Under the pieces are notes generated by a model, which was given only the letters and a program-made list of their open reading frames with translations, was not told the origin of the DNA and searched no databases. Shown one piece after another: positions 1 through 8,315 of a stretch of 64,000 bases of DNA. The translations under genes and the position numbers were made by a program. The stretch's first letter is position 1. Every line of letters begins with the position of its first letter. This stretch comes from Chitinophagaceae bacterium UBA2375 (lineage in GTDB: Bacteria; Bacteroidota; Bacteroidia; Chitinophagales; Chitinophagaceae), in assembly GCA_002343985.1 (NCBI GenBank), contig DDTB01000014.1:1-64000 (forward strand), in the 5' to 3' direction.

Positions 1-747
1 TTTCAGAGTAGAGTCAGATTAATTTGTAAGCCAAATATAATCAAGACTCCTCCAAAATCAAAATTTAACACGTCATTACTTAAAAGATCACTGAAAAGAA
101 ATTCAAGAAAGACTCAATTAAGATTAACATTTTCAATCTTTTTAGTGGTTTATGATTAATTGCACTGTAAACTTCCTAAGAATCGTAAACTTACGCAAGG
201 GGTAGAACGCATACACGTAATTTTACTTTTGTATAAAACCCTGATCCAGACTGGTTTTCATCGAAAATACACCCAAAATTCCCGTCAAAAATCAGGTAGA
301 TTTACGAGGGTGAAATCGTAATTTTACGGTGTTTTCCCCCTCAACTACGATGTAAATCTACGATTTTGGGTAAACCAGCCAAAATTTTCTGCATCCGGGA
401 ACCTGGGAATTGTCAAATTTACTATATAATCAATTGATAATCAAATACTAAAAAATCCACACCTGGCAACCTTACGTAAGTTTTAATCCAGGCAGTTTTA
501 GCCCCATCCCGGAACCCAACCATCCTGATTTCTTGCCATCTCAACCTTTTCCGGGTTCAGGTTACATTACATTCTGCCATTGGTTAAAAACTTTTGCGTA
601 CATTTACGCATCGGGGTTACCGTAATTTTACGTGGATTTTTCATAAAAACCATTGATAATCAACATTTTCAATGGGTATCAAATAGAATATCCCGGAAAA
701 AAATTATATTTACCCGAAACCAACAGGAAAAATTAATCCTCATACTC
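1..747. promoter_or_regulatory. Long non-coding region with repeated CGTAAnnTTACG palindromes
   Basis: No convincing gene is seen in these 747 bases ahead of the first response regulator. The palindrome CGTAA-nn-TTACG occurs exactly at 184-195, 317-328 and 621-632, and with one mismatch at 216-227 and 597-608. A further palindrome, CTTACGTAAG, lies at 471-480. An inverted repeat (GTAGATTTAC at 296-305, GTAAATCTAC at 352-361) brackets the copy at 317-328. The 12-base direct repeat ATTGATAATCAA occurs at 433-444 and 652-663. The spacing and symmetry suggest operator sites for a dimeric regulator, possibly one of the adjacent NarL-type proteins; that assignment is inference. Confidence 0.6.
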
Positions 748-1413
748 ATGTCAAGTGAAAACCTGATTAAGATTGCCATAGCCGACGACCATAAGATTTT
801 CCGCGATGGCATTAAAATGGCGCTGGCCGGTAAAGCAAACCTGAAAATGCTCTGGGAAGCGGAGGATGGAAAAGACATGATGCATAAGATTTCCATCAAA
901 AAACCCGATGTGCTCCTGATGGACATCCGCATGCCTGAAATAGATGGCATCAACGCCATACAACTGATCCGGAAAGAATACGAGGACATCAAGATCATTG
1001 TGCTGACCATGTACGATGACCAGCAAATGATCAGCAAGATGATGGAAATGGGCGCCAACGCATACCTCACAAAAACCACGGACCCGGAAGAAATTTATGA
1101 AGCCATCCTCACCTGCATGAATGATGATTTCTATTTTAATGAGCTCGTGAACAAGGCGGTGATGGGTAAACTGATGCAGAAAAAAAATGTGCGCCAGCAT
1201 TATGGGAGCAGTGCACCGGTGAGCTTCAACGAAAAGGAATTGAAAATCCTGAAACTGCTTGCGGAGGATAAAACCACGGAAGAAATTTCAAAAATCATCT
1301 TCCTCAGCCCGCGCACCATCGAAACCATCAGGCAGAACATGAAGGCCAAAGTGAATGCCAAAACCATCGGCGGACTGATCATGTACGCCATGCGGAATAA
1401 ACTGATCGACTAA
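748..1413 (+). CDS. NarL/FixJ-family response regulator
   Basis: This 221-residue protein has a receiver domain (about residues 6-125) and a C-terminal LuxR-type helix-turn-helix (about 153-221). The acidic pocket DDH lies near 13-15, the phosphoacceptor is Asp59 (LLMDIRMP) and the conserved Lys is K109 (LTKT). ATG 748 is chosen because the receiver fold starts directly after it; the frame is open further upstream but that extension runs through the repeat-rich non-coding region. It has no adjacent kinase on its strand and converges with the next regulator, 11 bases away. It resembles the regulator at 3938-4618 more than the one at 1425-2087. Its target genes are unknown; the palindromes upstream make autoregulation a reasonable guess. 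Confidence 0.93.
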   Translation: MSSENLIKIAIADDHKIFRDGIKMALAGKANLKMLWEAEDGKDMMHKISIKKPDVLLMDIRMPEIDGINAIQLIRKEYEDIKIIVLTMYDDQQMISKMMEMGANAYLTKTTDPEEIYEAILTCMNDDFYFNELVNKAVMGKLMQKKNVRQHYGSSAPVSFNEKELKILKLLAEDKTTEEISKIIFLSPRTIETIRQNMKAKVNAKTIGGLIMYAMRNKLID

Positions 1414-1424
1414 GGATTGGTGGG

Positions 1425-2087
1425 CTAAATACTGACAATTCCGTTTCGCACCGCGTAGATGGCAAGGCCCACCCTGCTTTTCACATCCAGTTTCTCAAAC
1501 AAGCCATCCCGCAATCCGTCAATGGCCCTCGGGCTCATTTTCATCTCATGCGCTATTTCCTTATAGGTTAAATCAGAACTGGCCTTACGCAAAAATTCAA
1601 TTTCTATTTCAGTCAGCATCGCTTTATCGAATGCCAGTTGGCGGGAATGGTTTTTCTGGAGGAATCCGGCCAGTTTGCCCGTTGCGTTTTGCGAGTAATA
1701 ATATCCTCCTTCCGCAACCGATACCAAAGCCCTGCGCAGGTCTGAAGGATGGATGTCCTTTTTGAGGAAACCCCGCACCCCCACCTGCAGCAGCCTGATC
1801 AGGGCGATCTCGGAGTCATACATCGTAAGGATCAGGATTTTGATATCCGGGTATTTCCTGGCCAGCATCCTGGCCGTTTCAAATCCGTCCAGTTTGGGCA
1901 TATTCAGGTCGAGCACCACCATATCAGCGGGTACGCCCTGCTGGATCATATCGAGCACCTGCTGGCCATGGTCGGCCTGACCGGTAACATGAAATTCATC
2001 GAAACTGTTGATCAGGTTGGCCAACGCGTCCCTGAGCAGTATATGGTCATCTGCCAGTATGACGGCTGTTGTTTTCTGTGGATTCAT
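1425..2087 (-). CDS. NarL/FixJ-family response regulator paired with the adjacent kinase
   Basis: This 220-residue protein has the receiver plus LuxR helix-turn-helix architecture. The phosphoacceptor is Asp60 in VVLDLNMP, and the conserved receiver Lys lies in FLKKD. The C-terminal part (KASSDLTYKEIAHEM, then a recognition helix in SPRAIDGLRDGL) is a typical DNA-binding domain. Its first 41 bases overlap the 3' end of the kinase gene 2047-2871, which implies translational coupling and a cognate pair. It is more distant in sequence from the other two regulators of this cluster than they are from each other. Confidence 0.93.
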   Translation of the reverse strand: MNPQKTTAVILADDHILLRDALANLINSFDEFHVTGQADHGQQVLDMIQQGVPADMVVLDLNMPKLDGFETARMLARKYPDIKILILTMYDSEIALIRLLQVGVRGFLKKDIHPSDLRRALVSVAEGGYYYSQNATGKLAGFLQKNHSRQLAFDKAMLTEIEIEFLRKASSDLTYKEIAHEMKMSPRAIDGLRDGLFEKLDVKSRVGLAIYAVRNGIVSI

Positions 2088-2871
2088 TTGTTAGTGGGAT
2101 TTTAATGAGTATACTGGTACCTTTTCCCGCAGCGGATTCTACAATGCAGGAACCTTGCAGGAGCTGGGCCCGGCGCGTCATATTCTGTAAACCGTTGCCG
2201 CGTTCCAAGGAAGCCGAACTGTCAAAACCCTTGCCGTCATCCGACACGCGGAGGCGCAATTCATCGGGCAGGTAATGCAGCATGATATGTATGTTCACCG
2301 CGTCTGCATGTTTTACAATATTGTTCAGCGACTCCTGCACAATGCGGAACAGCACCAGCTCTTTATTCGCATCCAGGAAAACCGGTTCCCCGGTGATGGT
2401 TAATTTTAACTGGTAGATGCCCGCTTTGTTGAGCAAACCGATTTCATATTCTATGGCCTTGATCAAACCGCATTGCTGGATGATTTCGGAGCCCATGGTC
2501 CGGCTCAGGTCGCTGAGGTCGGCAATCACCTCCCCGATGATCTGAACCGTATCGTCAATGACCCTTTCCTGCCTGTTTTGCCCCGCAGGCTCCAGGGTAT
2601 TCAGGTAAAGTTTGGCCAGGGTAAGCTTCTGCCCGATATTATCATGTATCTCACGGGAAATATGCGCGAAGGTCTGCTCCTGGATTTCCAATTGAGCTTG
2701 CAAAATTGATTTTTCATGTATTGTTTGTAAATCGCTTAAAGCCTTACTATAGATTAATTGTTTATTCTGATACCGAAATATCATAAAAGCAATTAATCCT
2801 GCTAATAGCAAGATTAAAAATGAAATTGAAATAACAAAGACTACTATTTGTTGTGATTCTTGATTGAACAT
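2047..2871 (-). CDS. NarX/DegS-type sensor histidine kinase with one membrane helix
   Basis: This 274-residue kinase has one transmembrane helix (about 9-32), a short coiled linker, a HisKA_3 dimerisation domain with His76 in SREIHDNIGQKL, and a HATPase domain (about 170-262) with an N box in ESLNNIVKHA, DDGKGF and GNGLQNM. It has no sensor domain of its own. It overlaps its response regulator at the 3' end and the membrane-protein gene 2844-3521 by 28 bases at its 5' end, so the three appear to be one operon. Base composition changes inside the gene near 2700 (about residue 57): the kinase core has ordinary GC while the N-terminal part is AT-rich like the membrane gene. It probably phosphorylates the regulator at 1425-2087. 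Confidence 0.9.
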   Translation of the reverse strand: MFNQESQQIVVFVISISFLILLLAGLIAFMIFRYQNKQLIYSKALSDLQTIHEKSILQAQLEIQEQTFAHISREIHDNIGQKLTLAKLYLNTLEPAGQNRQERVIDDTVQIIGEVIADLSDLSRTMGSEIIQQCGLIKAIEYEIGLLNKAGIYQLKLTITGEPVFLDANKELVLFRIVQESLNNIVKHADAVNIHIMLHYLPDELRLRVSDDGKGFDSSASLERGNGLQNMTRRAQLLQGSCIVESAAGKGTSILIKIPLTNESTENNSRHTGR

Positions 2872-3521
2872 TTAAATCCTTTAACAAAAAATAAATGCAT
2901 TATGATAAATGACAGTGCAACTGAAGCACCTACTAAGGTTTGAATAAATTCACCATTTCTTCCCATGATAACTTTATATGTTGCAAAAAAGGGTATGGAT
3001 AAAGACATACTGAAGAAGACACCTGTTACAATCCAAAAATGAGGCTCCTCAATTAATTTCAGTATTGGTGGGTTAATAAAAATTTCGATGAAGTAAAAGA
3101 GTGTTAAAATAATTAATCCAAAATTAGTAATTGCGAAAGCAAAAAAATTCTTTTTAGTTAAATCAATTGAGCTTAAATAAATTATTACAATTAGTTGAAA
3201 ACTTGATAATACAATAAAATAAATTCGCCTCAATAGTCTTCTATTCAAACATGTATAAACAAAGTATCCAATCAATGAAATATGCAATAACAGAGTTACA
3301 TTTTCTAATACATTTTTAATAGACCTTAAATCTTTTATAGCAAAATCATGAATAATACTAGGAATAGCAATACTTATTGTTAAGATTGGATAAAATGCAA
3401 AAAACTTAAGATTGATCTGTACATTTTTCAATCTCAATAATCTAATTGCATAATATGTTGATATGCATACAGCAATTATTTGTACGATGTAAAATGTTGC
3501 TACTATATAGTTATCTTTCAT
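2844..3521 (-). CDS. AT-rich multi-pass membrane protein, putative sensor partner of the kinase
   Basis: This 225-residue, very hydrophobic protein has about six to seven predicted membrane helices and no domain I recognise. ATG 3521 is used; a TTG four codons upstream is the alternative. Its end overlaps the start of the histidine kinase by 28 bases, and the kinase has only one membrane helix, so this protein may be a separately encoded sensory module. It is strongly AT-rich (I count 15 G or C in 3061-3120, against 33 in the equally long stretch 2581-2640), unlike nearly all other genes here, which may reflect transfer or a fast-evolving module. The sensing role is inferred only from overlap and topology. 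Confidence 0.7.
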   Translation of the reverse strand: MKDNYIVATFYIVQIIAVCISTYYAIRLLRLKNVQINLKFFAFYPILTISIAIPSIIHDFAIKDLRSIKNVLENVTLLLHISLIGYFVYTCLNRRLLRRIYFIVLSSFQLIVIIYLSSIDLTKKNFFAFAITNFGLIILTLFYFIEIFINPPILKLIEEPHFWIVTGVFFSMSLSIPFFATYKVIMGRNGEFIQTLVGASVALSFIIMHLFFVKGFKCSIKNHNK

Positions 3522-3937
3522 TTCAAACACCAAATTAAACCCATCCCTAAATTTTCTTCAGCATAAATCCCCCCAATTTCACCGTTTTTTTCTCCCTTGG
3601 TTCCTGCACTTTGTTCCCAACGCAACCCCCGGGCGTAAATCATACATGATTCTCATCAGTTCCGCATCGTAGTTTACCGTGTGCTGAAACCCAACCATTG
3701 GGTCTGCTGGTTAGAAAAATACTCAAAATACCCTGAAAGTGGTATGTATAAGCCCCTGATTACGAATAATTAGCTGTTAAAAAGGACAAATACCGGCGAA
3801 ATAGTAAAAACCCCATCCAACGGATCAGGTATTAACCCTCAATATTGATTGTTAAAATAATTTGAGATTTGCGCCTTCGTTATATTGTCGTATTAATACT
3901 TATTGAAAATAATTTAATTTCACACCATATTTGTAGT
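3522..3937. other. Intergenic region between divergent sensor operon and third regulator
   Basis: This 416-base stretch has no convincing gene. It must hold promoters for the leftward sensor operon and the rightward regulator. For the rightward gene, CATATTTG (3926-3933) lies four bases before the ATG, with ATTG (3902-3905) 20 bases further upstream. Unlike region 1-747, it has no CGTAAnnTTACG palindromes. No RNA gene or terminator is evident. Confidence 0.6.
3926..3937 (+). promoter_or_regulatory. Putative -7 promoter element directly before the start codon
   Basis: CATATTTG at 3926-3933 matches the Bacteroidota -7 consensus TAnnTTTG at seven of eight positions and ends four bases before ATG 3938. 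ATTG at 3902-3905 gives a 20-base spacer. Transcription would begin at or very near the ATG, giving a leaderless mRNA. Confidence 0.5.
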
Positions 3938-4618
3938 ATGAAGCCGGAATCAACAGAACCAATCAAAGTCATTATAGCCGACGACCATGTGCTGTACCGC
4001 GCAGGGGTGAAAACCGCCCTGAGCACCAAAAAAGATATAAAAGTTATTGCAGAAGCCGATAACGGCATGCACCTGCTCAACCTCATCAAGAATATTCCTG
4101 TTGACGTTATCCTCCTCGATATCCAGATGCCGATCATGGATGGCATCGCCACACTGCCTGAAATCAAAAAAATCAACCCGCAGATCAAAGTAATCATGCT
4201 CACCATGGTTGACGACAACAGCATGATCACGAAACTCATGGAACTGGGCGCCAACAGCTACCTGACCAAAACAAGCGACAGCGAAATCATTTACGAAGCC
4301 ATCAAGACCTGTTTCGAACAGGAATACTATTTCAATTCCCTCACCAATAAGGCCCTGCTCACCAACCTGAAGCAGCGCCAGGAACCTGTGAACCCGGCTT
4401 TCGGGCAACCACAGGAAGCCAACCTGAGCGAAAAGGAAATGACCATACTCCGACTGATGTGCGAAGAAAAAAGCACCAAGGAAATCGCGGATATTGTAGA
4501 CCTGAGCCCACGCACCGTGGAAGCCATCCGGGATAAACTCAAAGTGAAAACAGGCTCAAAAAGTACGGCCGGGCTCATCATGTACGCGGTCAAACACAAG
4601 ATCATCGAAGAAATGTAA
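3938..4618 (+). CDS. NarL/FixJ-family response regulator
   Basis: This 226-residue protein has a receiver domain (about residues 9-128) with phosphoacceptor Asp61 (ILLDIQMP) and a conserved Lys in LTKTSDSE, then a LuxR-type helix-turn-helix (about 163-226). Start ATG 3938 places the receiver at the N-terminus and sits four bases after a -7 promoter-like element. It is an evident paralog of the regulator at 748-1413: both share NEY/NSYLTKT, the spacing of domains and the ending GLIMYA. It is monocistronic, ends in a hairpin terminator at 4631-4658, and no kinase lies beside it on this strand. Signal and targets are unknown. Confidence 0.93.
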   Translation: MKPESTEPIKVIIADDHVLYRAGVKTALSTKKDIKVIAEADNGMHLLNLIKNIPVDVILLDIQMPIMDGIATLPEIKKINPQIKVIMLTMVDDNSMITKLMELGANSYLTKTSDSEIIYEAIKTCFEQEYYFNSLTNKALLTNLKQRQEPVNPAFGQPQEANLSEKEMTILRLMCEEKSTKEIADIVDLSPRTVEAIRDKLKVKTGSKSTAGLIMYAVKHKIIEEM

Positions 4619-4630
4619 ACAACCCATATC

Positions 4631-4658
4631 ATCTCCGCTCAAGCGGAGATTTTCTTTT
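4631..4658 (+). terminator. Rho-independent terminator after response regulator
   Basis: ATCTCCGC (4631-4638) pairs with GCGGAGAT (4643-4650) across a 4-base loop, followed by TTTCTTTT. It closes the regulator gene just before ATG 4663 of the next gene. Confidence 0.85.
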
Positions 4659-4662
4659 GCTT

Positions 4663-5508
4663 ATGCCCCATCTCATTTTCAATGGCCGGTTACAGGAACA
4701 AAATAGTTTGCTTGTAGGAGCCGATAACCGGGGACTGCGGTACGGGGATGGATTGTTTGAAACGATAAAATTTGCGCATGGCAGTCTTATCCTGGCAGAA
4801 GCCCATACCAGCAGGCTTTGGGCCGGCATGCATGCCCTTCAATTTGATATCCCCAGCCTGCTGACTCCCGATGTATTCATATCCGACACTTTGAAACTCC
4901 TGCAAAAAGAAAAACTTTCTTACGCACGTGTGCGTTGGATGGTCATCCGAAACAATGGCGGCCTCTTTGACCCTGAAAACCTGAAGCCGAGTTATATCAT
5001 CCAGGCCTGGCCACTGCACACACAGGAAGCCCTGAATGAAAACGGCCTCCACCTGTGCATTTACGGGGAGGCCCGAAAATCGACAGATACTTTTGCCAAC
5101 CTGAAACATAATAATTACCTGCCTTACCTGATGGGCGCCTTGTATGCGAAATCTGAAAAATGCAACGACGCATTGATCCTGAACCAGCATGGCAGGATCG
5201 CCGACAGTTGCATCGCGAACGTGTTCGCGCTGATTGATGGCACCTGGTACACACCTTCGCTGCAGGAAGGTTGCGTGGCCGGTGTGATGAGGCAATTCCT
5301 GCTGCAATCGATGCAGGAGATGGGGCTCCGCGTGGATGAAACACAAATGGAACCTTCCATGCTGATGGATGCCAGCGAGGTCTTCCTGTCTAATTCCATG
5401 TACAATATGCGTTGGGTGGGCCGTATTGATAACAAAACCTATGGCCGTCAGGCTATCATGGAACTGCACGGGCTATTAAGGCAAACAAAACCCGAAGTAT
5501 TTTGTTAG
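4663..5508 (+). CDS. Class IV (fold-type IV) PLP-dependent enzyme, aminodeoxychorismate lyase-like
   Basis: This 281-residue protein belongs to the branched-chain aminotransferase / 4-amino-4-deoxychorismate lyase fold. RGLRYGDGLFET near the N-terminus is the family's opening motif, and the Lys in NLKHNNYLPY is the likely Schiff-base residue. The signature E-x-S/C-x2-N-x-F appears as DSCIANVF, so the usual Glu is Asp. Short length and lack of a clear branched-chain aminotransferase signature favour a PabC-like lyase (folate synthesis) or a D-amino-acid transaminase; I cannot decide between them. ATG 4663 is chosen; an upstream TTG lies inside the preceding terminator. The photolyase gene follows 19 bases later on the same strand. 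Confidence 0.85.
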   Translation: MPHLIFNGRLQEQNSLLVGADNRGLRYGDGLFETIKFAHGSLILAEAHTSRLWAGMHALQFDIPSLLTPDVFISDTLKLLQKEKLSYARVRWMVIRNNGGLFDPENLKPSYIIQAWPLHTQEALNENGLHLCIYGEARKSTDTFANLKHNNYLPYLMGALYAKSEKCNDALILNQHGRIADSCIANVFALIDGTWYTPSLQEGCVAGVMRQFLLQSMQEMGLRVDETQMEPSMLMDASEVFLSNSMYNMRWVGRIDNKTYGRQAIMELHGLLRQTKPEVFC

Positions 5509-5527
5509 CACAGAACAATTGCCATCC

Positions 5528-6838
5528 ATGTCAACTCCCATTTCCATTTTCTGGTTCCGCCGCGACCTGAGGCTGCACGACAACAGCGGTTTGTTTCAGG
5601 CCCTGCAATCGGGCCAGCCGGTTTTACCCATTTTCATATTCGATACCAATATCCTCGGTCAACTGCAGGACAAGGACGACCGCCGCGTGCAATTCATCCA
5701 TGAGGCATTGCAACATATCCACGACAAACTGCTGGCCTTAGGTTCAGGCCTCAGGATTTTTCACGGCACACCCGAGGAAAGCTTTAAGGAACTTCTCAAT
5801 GAGTACACTATCGGTAACGTATATACGAACCACGATTACGAGGCTTATGCCATCAACAGGGATAATCGCATCGAGAAAATACTATCTGACAAAAACATCG
5901 GCTTCCATACAAATAAAGACCAGGTGATATTTGATAAAAATGAAGTAGTGAAAGACGATGGTTTGCCCTATACCGTATTCACGCCCTACAGCCGGAAATG
6001 GAAAGCAAGGCTGACCGATCAGGACCTGGCCCCGCACCCTTCGGAGAAACTCAGCCAGCATTTCCTGCGATGGGATGCACCTTCCCTGCCGGGCCTCGGC
6101 GATATCGGCTTTGAACCTAACGGCAAGGCATATCCGCCATCAACCGTCGCCGATGACCTGATCAGGCACTATGGCAGGGACCGCGATATACCGGGCATTG
6201 CCGGCACCTCAAAACTGGGCGTGCACCTTCGCTTTGGCACCATCAGCATACGCGAACTGGCCCGAAAAGCCAGGGCGCTTTCTGAAACATACCTGAATGA
6301 ACTGATCTGGCGCGATTTCTACCATATGATCACCTGGCATTTCCCGCATGTCTGTGAAGGAAAATCCTTTAAACCGGCTTATGACCAAATTCAATGGAGG
6401 CAGGATAACGGTGAGTTTGACAAATGGTGCCAGGGGCAGACGGGATACCCGATTGTGGATGCGGGGATGCGGGAACTGGCGGAAACCGGGTTCATGCACA
6501 ACAGGGTGCGCATGATCACCGCTTCCTTTTTGTGTAAGCACCTGCTGCTCGACTGGAGGCTGGGTGAAGCATGGTTCGCGCAAAAACTATTAGACTTCGA
6601 CTTCGCAGCCAATAACGGCGGATGGCAATGGGCGGCGGGAAGCGGATGCGACGCGGCGCCTTATTTCCGCATTTTCAACCCATACCTGCAAACAAAAAAA
6701 TTCGACCCCAACCTGAATTATATCCGTAAATGGGTACCGGAATTCAATGAATTTACGTACCCAAAACCCATTGTTGACCATGAATTCGCCAGGAAAAGGT
6801 GCCTTGATGTGTACAGCAGGGCATTAAAAGGGGAATAA
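5528..6838 (+). CDS. phrB: Deoxyribodipyrimidine photolyase (class I family)
   Basis: This 436-residue flavoprotein would repair UV-induced cyclobutane pyrimidine dimers with light. The N-terminal antenna domain begins with IFWFRRDLRLHDN, and the C-terminal FAD-binding domain carries LNELIWRDFYH, VDAGMRELAETGFMHNR and NGGWQWAAGSGCDAAPYFR, the region lining the FAD and the lesion pocket. Its length is usual for class I enzymes. ATG 5528 is chosen over a TTG three codons upstream. It follows the PLP enzyme by 19 bases and converges with mqnD, 9 bases away. The antenna cofactor cannot be told from sequence alone. Confidence 0.94.
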   Translation: MSTPISIFWFRRDLRLHDNSGLFQALQSGQPVLPIFIFDTNILGQLQDKDDRRVQFIHEALQHIHDKLLALGSGLRIFHGTPEESFKELLNEYTIGNVYTNHDYEAYAINRDNRIEKILSDKNIGFHTNKDQVIFDKNEVVKDDGLPYTVFTPYSRKWKARLTDQDLAPHPSEKLSQHFLRWDAPSLPGLGDIGFEPNGKAYPPSTVADDLIRHYGRDRDIPGIAGTSKLGVHLRFGTISIRELARKARALSETYLNELIWRDFYHMITWHFPHVCEGKSFKPAYDQIQWRQDNGEFDKWCQGQTGYPIVDAGMRELAETGFMHNRVRMITASFLCKHLLLDWRLGEAWFAQKLLDFDFAANNGGWQWAAGSGCDAAPYFRIFNPYLQTKKFDPNLNYIRKWVPEFNEFTYPKPIVDHEFARKRCLDVYSRALKGE

Positions 6839-6847
6839 CGGAAATGA

Positions 6848-7672
6848 CTACACGAAAACTTCATCCGACTGCGTTACAGGCTCCCCTGATACCCGGCTGT
6901 ACACATCCAGCATGGTCATAACGGCACGGCGGCCCACATCGCCCAGTCCGGATGAGAACTCATTTACATATAAATTGATATGCTTGCGCATCACGTCTTC
7001 GCTCATTTCCTGTGCGTGGCAACGGATATAATCACTTAGTTCAGGATATTTTGTGTACGCGTAAGCGATACTTTCTCCAATCAGCCTGTCAATATCCTTA
7101 CGCACCGGCATCGGCAGGCTCCTTTTCGCAGCGATACCGCCCAGCGGAATCGGCGCGCCGGTTTCAGCTTCCCAATAAGCGCCAAGGTCGCGGACCAGGT
7201 GGAGACCCCGGCCATGGTAGGTAAACCGGTTTTCATGGATGATCACGCCCAAACCTTTTCCTTCCTGCACAAAAGACTCAATATCATCATAGCGAAGAAA
7301 AATTTTACGTGTGGCATTGGGATATGCCAGTGAAAAGAGCAGGTGCGCGGTGGTGTGTTCGCCGGGTATTGCTACATCGTATGCTTCCACAGGCTGCTCC
7401 AGTTCAGCTTTCCGGATCAGCAAAGGGCCAACGCCGCGTCCCAGGGCGCTGCCATGTTGAAGCACCTGGTAATGCTTCAAAGCGGGCGGCAAAGCGGCAT
7501 AACTCAATTTGGTTACATCCAGCCTCCCAGCAATCGCCCACTTGTTCAGGGTCTCCACATCTTCCAAATGAACTTTAAAATCGTAGCTGCCTGTATCAAT
7601 CATTCCATTGACCAGTGCATCGAAAATAAAAGTATCATTGGGGCAGGGCGAAAAGCCCAGTTGAATCGTCAT
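6848..7672 (-). CDS. mqnD: 1,4-dihydroxy-6-naphthoate synthase (futalosine menaquinone pathway)
   Basis: This 274-residue periplasmic-binding-protein-like enzyme would convert cyclic de-hypoxanthine futalosine to 1,4-dihydroxy-6-naphthoate. LGFSPCPNDTFIF at the N-terminus is characteristic of MqnD and separates it from MqnA. Also visible are LSYAALP and IPGEHTTAHLL. It lies 10 bases downstream of mqnB on the same strand, so the two form an operon for menaquinone, the usual respiratory quinone of Bacteroidota. Other mqn genes are not in the window. Confidence 0.94.
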   Translation of the reverse strand: MTIQLGFSPCPNDTFIFDALVNGMIDTGSYDFKVHLEDVETLNKWAIAGRLDVTKLSYAALPPALKHYQVLQHGSALGRGVGPLLIRKAELEQPVEAYDVAIPGEHTTAHLLFSLAYPNATRKIFLRYDDIESFVQEGKGLGVIIHENRFTYHGRGLHLVRDLGAYWEAETGAPIPLGGIAAKRSLPMPVRKDIDRLIGESIAYAYTKYPELSDYIRCHAQEMSEDVMRKHINLYVNEFSSGLGDVGRRAVMTMLDVYSRVSGEPVTQSDEVFV

Positions 7673-7682
7673 TTAATTTTAT

Positions 7683-8315
7683 TTAAGCAGAAAAGAACCG
7701 GCTATACATATGATCCCAGGCAAGCGCCAGGTTACGTACGGAAGCTTCCATATGCCATTGCGATTTATCACGCACGCCTACGAGGTTGCTGATCGCCCTG
7801 ACCTGTAAAAAAGGAACCCTTTGCTGGAGGCACACATAGTGCAGGGCCGCACCTTCCATACTTTCCAGGTCGGGTTGAAATGTTTCCCTGAGCAAACGAA
7901 TGCTGCTGAGCTCATCCGTAACGGTGTTCACGGTGATGGATGTCACCTGCCGGAATGGAAGTGCGGGAATGATGGGGTTGTCGTTGAGCAACCAGCCACC
8001 CGTAAATGGAAATTGGTCGGGGTCCGAGAGTCCGGATTGAAACACCGTTTTTAACCTGCCCTGTTCGCGGATGCCCAGGTCGCCAAAAGCATCGGCCTTT
8101 ACCACGCAAAGCTCTCCCGGCGCAAACTGGTGCGAAAATCCGCCGGCAATGCCCAATTGAACCACGCAATCGTATGCCGATTGCTGCAACCGCATACTGA
8201 GATGGTAAATGCTGGAAGGGCTTCCAACACCCGTAATCAGCGTATCCACATCATAGCCTGCACCCAAAATGGGGGCAATTTCAAAATTTGTGGCTGCTGC
8301 CAGGAGTATGCGCAT
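7683..8315 (-). CDS. mqnB: Futalosine hydrolase
   Basis: This 210-residue nucleoside-phosphorylase-fold protein would remove hypoxanthine from futalosine in menaquinone synthesis. Motifs include TGVGSPSS, QLGIAGGF, GDLGIREQ and SMEGAALHY, the last forming the purine-binding region as in MTA/SAH nucleosidases. ATG 8315 (MRILLAAA) is preferred over one seven codons upstream: it gives the usual N-terminal strand, and TTTG lies exactly four bases before it, matching other unit-leading genes here. mqnD follows 10 bases downstream. Confidence 0.92.
   Translation of the reverse strand: MRILLAAATNFEIAPILGAGYDVDTLITGVGSPSSIYHLSMRLQQSAYDCVVQLGIAGGFSHQFAPGELCVVKADAFGDLGIREQGRLKTVFQSGLSDPDQFPFTGGWLLNDNPIIPALPFRQVTSITVNTVTDELSSIRLLRETFQPDLESMEGAALHYVCLQQRVPFLQVRAISNLVGVRDKSQWHMEASVRNLALAWDHMYSRFFSA

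Noticed and set aside
580..747. N-terminal extension of the first response regulator
   Set aside because: The extra 56 residues have no homology and pass through operator-like palindromes; ATG 748 gives a normal receiver start.
4690..5469. 259-codon open frame antisense to the PLP-class IV gene
   Set aside because: Residue content is unlike real proteins (many His, Pro and Cys), and the plus-strand gene has clear family motifs.
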